Positions 8,157 to 17,923 of a DNA stretch of 49,799 bases are shown in pieces (the first letter of the stretch is position 1; every line of letters starts with the position of its first letter). Below the pieces are notes generated by a model. It saw only the letters and a program-made list of their open reading frames with translations. It searched no databases and was not told the DNA's origin. The position numbers were made by a program, and so were the translations under genes. The stretch is from positions 1 through 49,799 of the forward strand of contig NZ_JAAJTJ010000030.1 in NCBI RefSeq assembly GCF_011030405.1. Direction: 5' to 3'. The DNA comes from Parapedobacter sp. SGR-10 (lineage in GTDB: Bacteria; Bacteroidota; Bacteroidia; Sphingobacteriales; Sphingobacteriaceae).

Positions 8157-11100
8157 ATGAAAAAGATTTCAATAACTCCATATACCCGTGCCGGAAAATA
8201 TAAATTTCTAAAAACTGGATTTCTTGTATTCTCTTTTCTTATGTTCTGCAAAGTATCCGTTTCGTCTATGCCTATGGGTCCAAAAGAGGAGCAACAGCAG
8301 ATGATAGAGATCCGGGGAAAGATCGTGGATGAACAGGGAAATCCATTGGAAGGTGTCAATATACAGGTGAAAGGTGGTACGACAAGGACGGCTACAGATG
8401 CACAGGGAAACTATAGACTCCGGGGTATACCGGCGAATTCCGTAGTGGTATATACGCTTGTCGGTTCTACACCACAGGAATATAAGGTGACTGAGTCAGG
8501 TGTCAGGAATATAACCCTTAGTCTGGAAGAAAAAAAATTGGATGACGTGGTTGTTATTGGATACGGGACCGTTAAGAAAGAAGATTTGACAGGTTCTGTG
8601 GGGCAGGTCAATATGGATGATCTGATGGAAGCCCCTGTCGGCTCATTTGATGAGGCATTGGCAGGACGGGTAGCAGGAGTACAGGTGTCTTCTTCGGATG
8701 GCCAGCCCGGAGTGGGAATGGATATCGTCATCCGTGGAGCGAACTCACTGACACAAAGTAATTCGCCATTGTATGTGATCGATGGATTTCCGATCGAAGA
8801 CCCGGACAATGCGGCGATTAATCCCGAGGAGATCGAATCAATTAATATTTTAAAAGATGCTTCGGCAACAGCGATCTATGGGGCAAGAGGTGCCAATGGT
8901 GTCATCATGATCCAAACCAAAAAAGGAAAGGTCAGAAAGCCGATTATGTCTTTCAGTTCGTCTCTGGGCTTTCAGAAAATCCCCAAGACCATTAAAATGA
9001 TGACTCCCTGGGAATTTGTGAATCTGGAAATGGAGATCAACAAGGCCAGGGCTACTGAAATCTATACACCGGCGGATTTGGATCCCGAGAATGAATTTTA
9101 TGATCCCGAAGGTAGAACTTTAGAGGATTATCGCCATATAAAGGGGATCGATTGGCAGGATTTGCTTTTTAGAGAATCTTTGAATCAAAATCACAGCCTC
9201 GCTATTCGAGGAGGAACCAAAACGACTCGTTATTCCCTTTCAGGTTCTATATTTGACCAACAGGGGATTATCGTAAATACAGGTGCAAAGCGGTATCAGG
9301 GAAGATTAAATATAGATCACGAGTTTAGCAAACGGTTCAGGACAGCGGTAAATATCAACTATAGCGAAAACCTAAGGAATGGAGGGCTCGTAAACGCCGG
9401 GGGTGGGGCCAACTTTACGGCATACGCTTTGTACAGGACCTGGGCTTATCGGCCTGTCACAGGCAATCCCAATATAAATATTGTAGAGGATGGTTTTGAC
9501 GATGAGTTTGACAATCCATCCGATCTCCGTCTGAATCCGATTGTCACGGCCCAGAATGATTATACCCATCGGAATTCCTATAATTTTATGACAAATGTGT
9601 CTCTGGAATATGACATAAATAAAAAATTGCAGTGGAAATCAACCTTTTCCATCAACAATTCCAAATCAGAAAACCAAACATTCTACAATTCCAATACACC
9701 ACATGGTAGTCCCCGAAACAGGACGTTGGCAAGGAATGTACACGGTTTGTTCTCCCAAGGAGAAGGAACTACTTGGTCCAATGAAAACTTTGTGACGTAT
9801 AAGAATACATTCAACAAAGCACATAAGGTAGAATTGATGGGAGGTTTCTCTATGCAAGAGATTCACACCGAAACCTTTGGCTTCGGCACCATGTACATAC
9901 CGGATGAGACTTTGCTCATGCAAGGATTGGAATTAGGGGTTCCGTTTTCCTCTTCGGGTAGTGGTGGAGAAGGAGGTCTAATGTCTGCATTTGGACGCGT
10001 CAACTATGATTACAAATCGAAGTATTTGTTTACGGGAACGTTTCGGGCTGATGGTTCGTCCAAATTTGTAAAGGAAAATCAGTTTGCGTATTTCCCTTCG
10101 TTTGCTTTTGCGTGGAATATGAAGAGAGAAAATTTCCTGCAATCTGTCTCTGCAATATCGGAATCAAAAGTCAGGGTGAGCTACGGCGCAACCGGAAATA
10201 ACCGGGTCGGTTATTATGAGCCTTTTACAGTAGCGACAAACACCCTGAGCAATACCTACGGATTTGGCAATGATTTGCCGATTGGTGGGATTGTCATCTC
10301 TAAAATAGGTAATCAGGCATTAAAATGGGAGACGACTTATCAATTTAACCTGGGATACGACCTGAGCTTGTTCAACAAAAAAGTGGATTTTACATTTGAT
10401 TATTATAAAAAGAATACAAGAGATCTATTGTTGAATGCAGAAATGCCGTCTGCTACAGGCTTTACACGGGTTTTTAAGAATATCGGCTCATTGAGCAATG
10501 AGGGATTTGAGTTTACCCTGAAAACGACCAATATACGGAACAAGCAGTTTTCTTGGATATCCAGTTTTAACATTGGTTTTAACAGCAATAAGGTTGTCGG
10601 GCTGACCCGAAACCAGCATACGATGTTCTCCCCAATGACTGTTGGGCAGAATACAGCTGACCTGTATGCATCCAGAATCGGATATCCTGCAGGGATGTTT
10701 TTTGGGTATATCTTTGACGGAATATATCAGGTCGAGGATTTCGATGTCTCGTCTACAGGAGCATATACCCTCAAATCGAATTTGCCGTCCAATGGATCTG
10801 ACCGGGACAAAATCCAGCCGGGACATATCCGCTACAGAGATCTGAATGGAGATGGAGTGATCGATGATAGGGATATGTCCATTATCGGAAGGGGACAACC
10901 CATACATGCCGGAGGGCTTGCCAATAATTTCTCCTACAAAGGGTTCTATCTGCATGTGTTTTTACAGTGGTCTTATGGCAACGATATATTCAATGCCAAC
11001 AGGGTTATATTTGACGGTAACTACATCAAGCTATTCAACTTGAATCAATACGCCTCGTTCAACGACCGGTGGACCCCCGAAAATAGATCCAACACCCTGT

Positions 11101-11399
11101 ACAAAGTGGGTGGAGAGGGACCTGCCGGATATTTTTCAGACAGAACTTTGGAGGATGGATCGTTTTTACGCCTGAAAACGGTTTCATTAAGTTATACACT
11201 CCCGTCCAGTCTCGTGAAGCGAGCCTATATGTCCAGATTAAGTCTTCGGATGGCCGTACAAAACCTATGGACATTTACAAAATATTCGGGTCTTGATCCC
11301 GAAGTGTCAACAAGGCATTCTGTTTTGACACCGGGCTTCGATTATTCACCTTATCCACAGGCCAGAACAGTGACCTTTGGTATCAATGCAGCATTTTAA
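8157..11399 (+). CDS. SusC-like TonB-dependent transporter (SusC2)
   Basis: This 1080-residue protein has an N-terminal signal region, a carboxypeptidase-regulatory-like domain (about 55-125), the VVVIGYGT segment, a plug with [12 protein letters not shown] and [18 protein letters not shown], and a full barrel ending in Phe. With the SusD encoded 16 bp downstream it should form the outer-membrane SusCD import complex. It is very similar to SusC3 at 41175 through the plug and much of the barrel, so one locus probably arose by duplication of the other. A TTG at 8151 precedes the ATG at 8157; the ATG is the simpler start. It lies 31 bp after SusC1 and is probably in the same operon, governed by the sites at 3427 and 3528. 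Confidence 0.93.
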   Translation: MKKISITPYTRAGKYKFLKTGFLVFSFLMFCKVSVSSMPMGPKEEQQQMIEIRGKIVDEQGNPLEGVNIQVKGGTTRTATDAQGNYRLRGIPANSVVVYTLVGSTPQEYKVTESGVRNITLSLEEKKLDDVVVIGYGTVKKEDLTGSVGQVNMDDLMEAPVGSFDEALAGRVAGVQVSSSDGQPGVGMDIVIRGANSLTQSNSPLYVIDGFPIEDPDNAAINPEEIESINILKDASATAIYGARGANGVIMIQTKKGKVRKPIMSFSSSLGFQKIPKTIKMMTPWEFVNLEMEINKARATEIYTPADLDPENEFYDPEGRTLEDYRHIKGIDWQDLLFRESLNQNHSLAIRGGTKTTRYSLSGSIFDQQGIIVNTGAKRYQGRLNIDHEFSKRFRTAVNINYSENLRNGGLVNAGGGANFTAYALYRTWAYRPVTGNPNINIVEDGFDDEFDNPSDLRLNPIVTAQNDYTHRNSYNFMTNVSLEYDINKKLQWKSTFSINNSKSENQTFYNSNTPHGSPRNRTLARNVHGLFSQGEGTTWSNENFVTYKNTFNKAHKVELMGGFSMQEIHTETFGFGTMYIPDETLLMQGLELGVPFSSSGSGGEGGLMSAFGRVNYDYKSKYLFTGTFRADGSSKFVKENQFAYFPSFAFAWNMKRENFLQSVSAISESKVRVSYGATGNNRVGYYEPFTVATNTLSNTYGFGNDLPIGGIVISKIGNQALKWETTYQFNLGYDLSLFNKKVDFTFDYYKKNTRDLLLNAEMPSATGFTRVFKNIGSLSNEGFEFTLKTTNIRNKQFSWISSFNIGFNSNKVVGLTRNQHTMFSPMTVGQNTADLYASRIGYPAGMFFGYIFDGIYQVEDFDVSSTGAYTLKSNLPSNGSDRDKIQPGHIRYRDLNGDGVIDDRDMSIIGRGQPIHAGGLANNFSYKGFYLHVFLQWSYGNDIFNANRVIFDGNYIKLFNLNQYASFNDRWTPENRSNTLYKVGGEGPAGYFSDRTLEDGSFLRLKTVSLSYTLPSSLVKRAYMSRLSLRMAVQNLWTFTKYSGLDPEVSTRHSVLTPGFDYSPYPQARTVTFGINAAF

Positions 11400-11415
11400 A
11401 ATAACACGAGATAAT

Positions 11416-13287
11416 ATGAAGAAGATAACATACCTATTTCTAGCATTTATAGTATTAAGTGTTAGTTCGTGTAAAAAGATTTTAGACAAGGAACCTTTAG
11501 ACTTCTATGCAGATCTGACATATTATTATGACACACCGGAACAATTGGATGCGAGTCTACGGGGAGTCTACGATATGCTACAGTCGTCTGCACTCTATGG
11601 TGGGCTTATGAATTATAGATTAGGCCTTGAGGCCGACGAGGGGTACTATGCAAGAGAAAGTCCCGTGTCTGGTCCACACGCTAACGATTTTACTTCGGGT
11701 CACTCCGATGTCAATTCTTTCTGGCGAGATCTATATACCGGAATAGGGCGGGCCAATGCGTTTATCGCTAATGTAGATACAAATGAAGAGATCGATGAAG
11801 AATATAGGAATAGATTGAGGGGAGAAGCGTTGTTTTTGAGGGGATATTATTATTTCATGCTGGTCAAAACGTATGGCGGAGTTCCTTTGATCTTAGAGCC
11901 TTTGAAGGATGTGGACAATATCGATATTCCCAAATCTACCGACAAGGAGGTGTACGAACAGATTCTACTTGATATGATTGCTGCGGAAGGCCTGGTGGAC
12001 GGTATTCAGGACATCGGACATGGAGGCCGGGTGAACAAATCGGCTGTGAGAGGTATATTGGCAAGGGTTTGTTTACATATGGCCGGGTATCCGATAAGGG
12101 ATGTATCCAAATATCAGGAAGCCAAGAACTGGGCGTCAAAAGTCATCAATGATCCTATCGCAGGACATGCGCTGAATCCGTCATTTAGCCAGATATTTAT
12201 CAATTATGCACAGGATAAATATGATCCCAAAGAGAGTATCTGGGAAGTCGAGTTTATGGGGAACGGTCAGGATGCGTATACAGAAACCGGACAAGTGGGA
12301 TATCTGGCAGGGCCCTCTTCAACATCTACTGTCATAGGGGAGTGTTTTGGAGGTGTAAAAGCCACATCAAAATTGTATAGCATTTATAAACCTGGAGATT
12401 TGCGCCGGGACTGGACAATCGCAAGTTTTGTGTATTCGGGTGCAAATCATGATTTTTCCACATCCTATACGACATCGACGACGCAGACGTACCTCAACAA
12501 TAGGCATGCCGGCAAGTTCAGAAGAGAGTATGAGACATTGCTACCTAAGCATCGAACACGGACACCTCAAAATTTTCCTCTTTTGAGGTATTCGGACGTA
12601 TTACTGATGTTTGCAGAAGCAGATTATGAGACCGTCCATCTAGGCAATGAAGGTTCCAATGGCGTGCCGAGTGATTCGGCTCGAAATCTACTTATGGAAG
12701 TTAAGTTGCGTTCTTTTAATATGGGAGGAATTAAGGTATCCGGAGGTTTTGGTATCAATGCCGGAGGATCAGGATATTTGTCTCCACCCAAAATAACGTT
12801 GCCCAATGCAACAGGTACCGAAGCAGAGATCACAGCTACTGTAACTAATGGAGCCATCACAGCATTGCAGTTAGTGAGAGATCCCGTAACCGGATTTAAA
12901 ATGGGATCCGGATACGACTTGCCCAATTATTCATACGTGACTATTACTCCGACCAATGGTGGGACGGGAGGGAGGGTCAACGCTCGGTTTTATTTTCCCG
13001 AAGATGCAGCATTGACAGCAGCAGAATTGAGTGACTTCCGAAAAACTATTCAGGACGAACGTATGCGGGAATTTGCTTTTGAAACCATACGTAAAGGTGA
13101 TTTAATACGGTGGGGGATATTTGAGTTTGAAATGAGACAGGTAGCCAATACATTGAGTACAGCAAATTTAGCGGGTCGCTATTATTACAATTACTATGCA
13201 AATGTAAGAGCAAAACATAGACTGTGGCCGATCCCAGCGAGAGAATTAAACTTAAACAATGCATTGGTTCAAAATCCAGGATGGTAA
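11416..13287 (+). CDS. SusD/RagB-family glycan-binding lipoprotein with glycine-rich insertion (SusD1)
   Basis: The 623-residue product is a surface lipoprotein (lipobox SVSSC) of the RagB/SusD family. It shows the N-terminal LDKEPLDFYAD segment, the [14 protein letters not shown] helix typical of the TPR core, and the C-terminal [16 protein letters not shown] and DLIRWG motifs. It should cap SusC2 and capture oligosaccharides. Between the helix near residue 430 and the DERMREFAFE motif is an insertion of about 92 residues (12721-12996), rich in Gly, Thr and Val with GGSGYLSPP and MGSGYDLP units, which ordinary SusD proteins lack. The same insertion occurs in SusD2. A longer frame from a TTG at 11377 overlaps SusC2 and is rejected; the ATG at 11416 gives a normal lipoprotein leader. 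Confidence 0.92.
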   Translation: MKKITYLFLAFIVLSVSSCKKILDKEPLDFYADLTYYYDTPEQLDASLRGVYDMLQSSALYGGLMNYRLGLEADEGYYARESPVSGPHANDFTSGHSDVNSFWRDLYTGIGRANAFIANVDTNEEIDEEYRNRLRGEALFLRGYYYFMLVKTYGGVPLILEPLKDVDNIDIPKSTDKEVYEQILLDMIAAEGLVDGIQDIGHGGRVNKSAVRGILARVCLHMAGYPIRDVSKYQEAKNWASKVINDPIAGHALNPSFSQIFINYAQDKYDPKESIWEVEFMGNGQDAYTETGQVGYLAGPSSTSTVIGECFGGVKATSKLYSIYKPGDLRRDWTIASFVYSGANHDFSTSYTTSTTQTYLNNRHAGKFRREYETLLPKHRTRTPQNFPLLRYSDVLLMFAEADYETVHLGNEGSNGVPSDSARNLLMEVKLRSFNMGGIKVSGGFGINAGGSGYLSPPKITLPNATGTEAEITATVTNGAITALQLVRDPVTGFKMGSGYDLPNYSYVTITPTNGGTGGRVNARFYFPEDAALTAAELSDFRKTIQDERMREFAFETIRKGDLIRWGIFEFEMRQVANTLSTANLAGRYYYNYYANVRAKHRLWPIPARELNLNNALVQNPGW

Positions 13288-13300
13288 GTAGAAAATTGAA

Positions 13301-14245
13301 ATGAAAATGAAGACTTTATCAAAAATATTAATAGCAATTGTATCCATTGGATTGGTCTCCTGCGAGAGGGATATCGAAGTGTCCGGAGGGCTGGAAGAGT
13401 TTGATGTCACGGTAGACAAGACGGTTTTTCAGAAAAATGAGGAAGTGATGTTTCATTTTAAAGGGAATCCTGACATGATTTCTTTTTACTCTGGAGAGAT
13501 ATACAATGATTACAATTTCCGGGAATCAAGAGTGATTGATCTGCAAAAAACAATTGTAAATTTTAGGAATGCCTATCCCACTTTGGCAGGCTCTCAGGTA
13601 TCTGATTTTAAAGTATTGGTATCCACAGATTTTAATAATAGCTATTCGTATGATAATTTAATAAGCGCGACGTGGCACGATATTACATCCGAATTTACAT
13701 ATGGCACTTCAGGCACTTATGTCGCATCGGGTGATTATGAGATTTCAGAACTATATGAGCAGGGTAAGCCTTTGTATTTTGCATTTCGCTACAGTAGCCT
13801 GCCACAAGGAGAACACGGTCCGGTTCGGAGGCGCGCGATACAAAGTGTACAATTTTTGGGTGAATCCATATATGGAACCCACGTATTGGCCGATATCGTT
13901 ACTTCAGATTTTAGGATTGTGGAGAAAAGTGAGGATGCCAAGACAGCTTCCACGATAAGTGCCACGACGATCAATCTGGATGGCTATGCACGTTCTTTAC
14001 CGACAGATCCTGATCCCGCGACGGATACCTGGGTAGTGACCAAGGCTTTGGATTTGGATAGAATAGATAGTGGTCCCGATAGGGCTGTTGCGATCAAAGG
14101 GAATAAGGATCCCCTCTTAAAAAATCATATCCATGTATTTACAGAGCCGGGAGAGTATATCGTGACTTTCCTAGGAATCAATGCGAATATAGGTGGATAC
14201 AAAGAAGTGGTCAAACAGATAAAAATAACAATAGAAGACGAATAA
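13301..14245 (+). CDS. DUF5017-like SusE-position lipoprotein
   Basis: The 314-residue product has a signal peptide with a lipobox (GLVSC) followed by acidic residues, typical of surface lipoproteins. The N-terminal part (VTVDKTVFQKNEEVMFHFKG, then SFYSGEIYNDY) resembles a PKD/Ig-like strand pattern found in DUF5017 proteins; the middle has a TWHDIT motif, and the C-terminus ends in a second Ig-like segment (EPGEYIVTFLGINAN). It directly follows SusD1 with a 13-bp gap, the position usually held by SusE/F or surface glycan-binding proteins. It is clearly paralogous to the protein at 46344-47297, which holds the same position behind SusD2. A glycan-binding role is inferred from family and position; no enzymatic motif is visible. 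Confidence 0.78.
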   Translation: MKMKTLSKILIAIVSIGLVSCERDIEVSGGLEEFDVTVDKTVFQKNEEVMFHFKGNPDMISFYSGEIYNDYNFRESRVIDLQKTIVNFRNAYPTLAGSQVSDFKVLVSTDFNNSYSYDNLISATWHDITSEFTYGTSGTYVASGDYEISELYEQGKPLYFAFRYSSLPQGEHGPVRRRAIQSVQFLGESIYGTHVLADIVTSDFRIVEKSEDAKTASTISATTINLDGYARSLPTDPDPATDTWVVTKALDLDRIDSGPDRAVAIKGNKDPLLKNHIHVFTEPGEYIVTFLGINANIGGYKEVVKQIKITIEDE

Positions 14246-14260
14246 ACCTTATAACTACTC

Positions 14261-17200
14261 ATGAATAAATTGCTTTTATCTGTTCTTTGTTTATTCCTTT
14301 TGGCAGACCCGGTGTGGAGTCAACAGACCGTACAGTTTAAAATTTCCCAACAGGTGACGGAGAAACTTCCTGCTGATCTGCCGGCATATTTTCCAAAAGA
14401 TGATTTTTCCTTGTTTGAAAAGAATGCATTGAATGTGGTCATCGTAAAATCTGATGACCAGCAGAAGGAAGGACAAGGCACACATATAAGACAGTTTTTA
14501 CAACAGAAGTGGGGGATAGACATACCCGTTGTATCGTGGCAAGAAGCAAAAAAAAGTGGGAAACACCTGATTTTATTTGGTACTGTTCATGAGAATACTC
14601 CTTTGAGGCAGCTCAATGCCAATTTTCAATTGGGAGATAATCAATTAGGCTATGAGGTCCGAACGATCTTCAACGCATTGGATTGGAAAAGAAACGTTAT
14701 TTTCATTGGAGGGAAAGATAGAAAAGAGATCGATGAGGGATTGGAAGTGTTGGTACGTCGGATTGATAATCCCAAAAAGATACAACACTTCATAGCCTGT
14801 AAAGGATGGGATACCCGTTACTCGGCAGAACGTTTAGAAAACATGGTGAGCGGTTTGAAAGCCCATTATTCCAATAATGCCAGTTATGTGCTGACGCAAT
14901 TTGCCATTAGAGATTCCCTCGGCAATATTGCTCATCTGTATAAAATGACAGGTTATGATCCTTATGCAAAGACCTTTGCAAGAATGCAAAAGATTGTTTT
15001 TGATCATTACGGCAGGACGATTAATGGTAGGACAGAAACAGCCCCAAGCTTTACTTTTCATCTCTTTCCGCAATTTGTCTATCTCATGGAGCATTCAAAA
15101 GAATTCTCGGATATAGACAGGTTGCAGGCCGCGGAGTTCATAAGAAAAATAGCCGAGGAGATGTTGGTGCATTGGGAATTGAAAGATCCATTGCGGTTAT
15201 ACAAAGACGAAAAGCAGGAATACCTTACCAATCATTCTTGTTTTGCTTCCCGCTCTTTGTCTTCTGCGGGCAGGTATCTTTTGTCTCGATATGACTATGA
15301 GCCGGCAAAGTTTTGGGTGGCTGTGGCAGACAACGCTTTTGCGGGTGTAGCTCCCCGGACATTTTCACCGGAGGATGCGGCAGGATACCAATATCTGGTT
15401 TATCAGATATTCATGGATTACGCATTGGCAAGTGGTATATATGATTTAGACTTTTTTGAGAATGACGTATTTAAAAGTTATGTCGAGTACTGTAAATTTC
15501 AATTCAATCACTTGGGATATACTGCGGGATATGGTGATGCGAATCCAATGGGGCATGATGGAGGATATACCGTATTGAAGTATGCTGTGGAGATACTGAG
15601 GGACAAAGAGGCAGCATACATTGTCAATCTGATAGAACATAAAAGAAAAAATAAACTGAAGGAATTTCCTTATACTGGGTTTCCGGGTTCGGATAGCTTA
15701 GGTCTAAAATATCAAGTGGTCGTCCCCTTCAAACAGGAACAATATGGTGTAGGCAATTATTATAAAAGAGAGACCTTGGACAAAGCCGTATTCCGAAGCG
15801 GATGGAATAAAGAGGCGGATTTCTTGTCTATAACAGGGATAAATGGTGATGGATATAATCATGGTCATTTTGATGCCAATGGCATAAGCCAGTATATTGC
15901 CGGTGATAAATTGTGGCTTTGGGAAGGGGATTACATCAAGAAATTTCCAAATGATCACAACTCGATCGTCGTCAGCAAAGATGGCAAGCTGACCGATCAG
16001 AGCAGAAGCTTGCAGAAGAGAAGAAAATCATCATTATCACAAGTTCTGTCAGCAGGGAATACCCCGGACAGAAAAAGCTCGTTACTATCTATTTTACTGG
16101 AAGATTACAACGGGACAAACTGGACAAGAAATATAAACTACTCTCCCAAAGACGGATTTTGGGTAATTGATGAATTGGAGATACAGGAGGATGGACAATA
16201 TATAACCGAAGCGTATTGGAGAAGTACGGGGCAGGTCACACCACTGTCGCAAGGGTACAAGATTGTCCAAAAGAAAGCGGACAAGGACGATCTTTCGAAT
16301 ACCTTTTTCGTGGTAGAAGGAAGCGGTGCCCAACGAATGAATAGGACGGTTTTGGAAGAAATGCATGGCCGAAAAGACGGCAACTTGTCCGGGTATAGTT
16401 TTTCGGATAGAAATACCCAATATATTGTTCAACGAAAAGATGGAAGCTATAAGAAAGGAGATAAAATATGGTTTGTCAATTTTATGCAGGCCGTAGCCGA
16501 GAAAACCCCCAAGCCACCTGCTATTAAAAGAGTAGCCGACAATGTATTTCTTTCGCAATCGGAAAAATCCTTAAAACTAGCTGTATTAGGGCGGTTTGAT
16601 AGTGATCTTATGCACATAGAAGCTGATGTCTGTTTTGTAGCAAAAGAGGGAATAGTAGCCAGAGGAGCACAGAAGTTGCAAGTGGGGGAGTTCAAGTGGC
16701 AATCTACAGACAAAAAAGACGTCTTTATACCCTTACCTCAAGAAATTACGGCAATACAGCTACAGGAAATATTGGAACGTTTAGACAAAACAGCTTCTTT
16801 GGTCACACCGGTAGCCTCCAAAGATGTAGACGTCAAATGGAATAAAAATGTAACCGTTGAAGATTTCGATTCAAATGTATCGGTGTTGTCTTCCTCGTCG
16901 GGACAATATGCAGTAGGATTGCAAAACGGCACTTTCATCCTAAAAGATGATAAAAATACTATATTGGCAACTCGAAAATTTCCTAAGGCCATTACGGCGA
17001 TATGTGCGGTAGAAACATTCAAAGGTGTACACTGGGCCGTAGGTGTGGCTCCGGTCAATACCAGAAAGGGAGAGGGTGCTTTATATTTATTAGATACAGA
17101 AGCAAACATAGTTTGGGAAAAAGTTATACCGTTGTATCAACGTAGAAATGGTAAAGTCACGACGATATTTACAGCAAAAAAAGGAGCAGAAACCCTCATT

Positions 17201-17875
17201 ATTGCAGGAGCACAGTCCTGGCACTACTATGCTTTTTCTATTGCCGGAAAGCAAATATGGAAACAGGCCGTGTACCACGGCGCCACTACAGGTGCTGCGG
17301 GCGATATGGACGGAGATGGCACAGATGAGATAGCGGCAGGAACCGAATATTACTACCATTCGATTATTAAGGATGGTAAAGTATTGCCACATATCACTAC
17401 TTCGCCCTGGGTTTATGCATTAGCCGTGTTGGATCTGAACGATGACGGCCTCAAAGAAGCTGTATATGGTCGGGGAGACGGTTATCTATATGTACAGACA
17501 GTAGACAGCAATCCCATAAAGACATGGAGGCTAAATATCGGCGGTAAGCCTACCGCTATAGTAGAATTAGCGCAGGGTGAAGCGAAGCTAGCGGTGTCCA
17601 ATGCCCTCGGTGATATTACATTTGTGGATGGTCTCGGTCAGGTCAAAGGAAGGGTGAGTCTTCCCGTATCTGTCGAAGATATGATTAGGGTAAAGCAAAA
17701 CTTATACGCAGTATGTGCCGATGGATATGTGTATAAGCTTTCCCAAAAAGGTGAAGTCTTGGAAAAATATGCATATACATTTTCCCGAACATCCATATAT
17801 TCACCAAAAATCGTGGCTAACGATGGGCAAATTCGTGTTTTTTCAGGAAAGAACGTGTATGCAATAGCCCCTTAG
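14261..17875 (+). CDS. Heparinase II/III-like lyase with C-terminal beta-propeller
   Basis: This 1204-residue secreted protein (signal peptide ending VWSQ) appears to have four parts. Residues 25-170 are an alpha/beta region with the ILFGT and VIFIGG strands seen in N-terminal domains of some glycosidases. Residues 180-480 are helical, as in the alpha/alpha toroid of heparinase-type lyases. Residues 500-800 carry the heparinase II/III signature, FRSGW followed by YNHGHFDANG (H534, H536, D538), where the His residues act in catalysis or metal binding. Residues 830-1204 look like an FG-GAP/VCBS-type propeller with Ca-binding loops (D1015-x-D1017-x-D1019 and LDLNDDG). It probably depolymerises a uronate-containing glycan by beta-elimination; substrate and PL family are not determined. 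It follows the SusD/DUF5017 pair by 15 bp, in the same operon. The propeller fusion makes it about twice the usual length. Confidence 0.78.
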   Translation: MNKLLLSVLCLFLLADPVWSQQTVQFKISQQVTEKLPADLPAYFPKDDFSLFEKNALNVVIVKSDDQQKEGQGTHIRQFLQQKWGIDIPVVSWQEAKKSGKHLILFGTVHENTPLRQLNANFQLGDNQLGYEVRTIFNALDWKRNVIFIGGKDRKEIDEGLEVLVRRIDNPKKIQHFIACKGWDTRYSAERLENMVSGLKAHYSNNASYVLTQFAIRDSLGNIAHLYKMTGYDPYAKTFARMQKIVFDHYGRTINGRTETAPSFTFHLFPQFVYLMEHSKEFSDIDRLQAAEFIRKIAEEMLVHWELKDPLRLYKDEKQEYLTNHSCFASRSLSSAGRYLLSRYDYEPAKFWVAVADNAFAGVAPRTFSPEDAAGYQYLVYQIFMDYALASGIYDLDFFENDVFKSYVEYCKFQFNHLGYTAGYGDANPMGHDGGYTVLKYAVEILRDKEAAYIVNLIEHKRKNKLKEFPYTGFPGSDSLGLKYQVVVPFKQEQYGVGNYYKRETLDKAVFRSGWNKEADFLSITGINGDGYNHGHFDANGISQYIAGDKLWLWEGDYIKKFPNDHNSIVVSKDGKLTDQSRSLQKRRKSSLSQVLSAGNTPDRKSSLLSILLEDYNGTNWTRNINYSPKDGFWVIDELEIQEDGQYITEAYWRSTGQVTPLSQGYKIVQKKADKDDLSNTFFVVEGSGAQRMNRTVLEEMHGRKDGNLSGYSFSDRNTQYIVQRKDGSYKKGDKIWFVNFMQAVAEKTPKPPAIKRVADNVFLSQSEKSLKLAVLGRFDSDLMHIEADVCFVAKEGIVARGAQKLQVGEFKWQSTDKKDVFIPLPQEITAIQLQEILERLDKTASLVTPVASKDVDVKWNKNVTVEDFDSNVSVLSSSSGQYAVGLQNGTFILKDDKNTILATRKFPKAITAICAVETFKGVHWAVGVAPVNTRKGEGALYLLDTEANIVWEKVIPLYQRRNGKVTTIFTAKKGAETLIIAGAQSWHYYAFSIAGKQIWKQAVYHGATTGAAGDMDGDGTDEIAAGTEYYYHSIIKDGKVLPHITTSPWVYALAVLDLNDDGLKEAVYGRGDGYLYVQTVDSNPIKTWRLNIGGKPTAIVELAQGEAKLAVSNALGDITFVDGLGQVKGRVSLPVSVEDMIRVKQNLYAVCADGYVYKLSQKGEVLEKYAYTFSRTSIYSPKIVANDGQIRVFSGKNVYAIAP

Positions 17876-17923
17876 TACGGATAAAGGATGGAAGTAACTT
17901 AAAAATATATTAATATAAAAACT

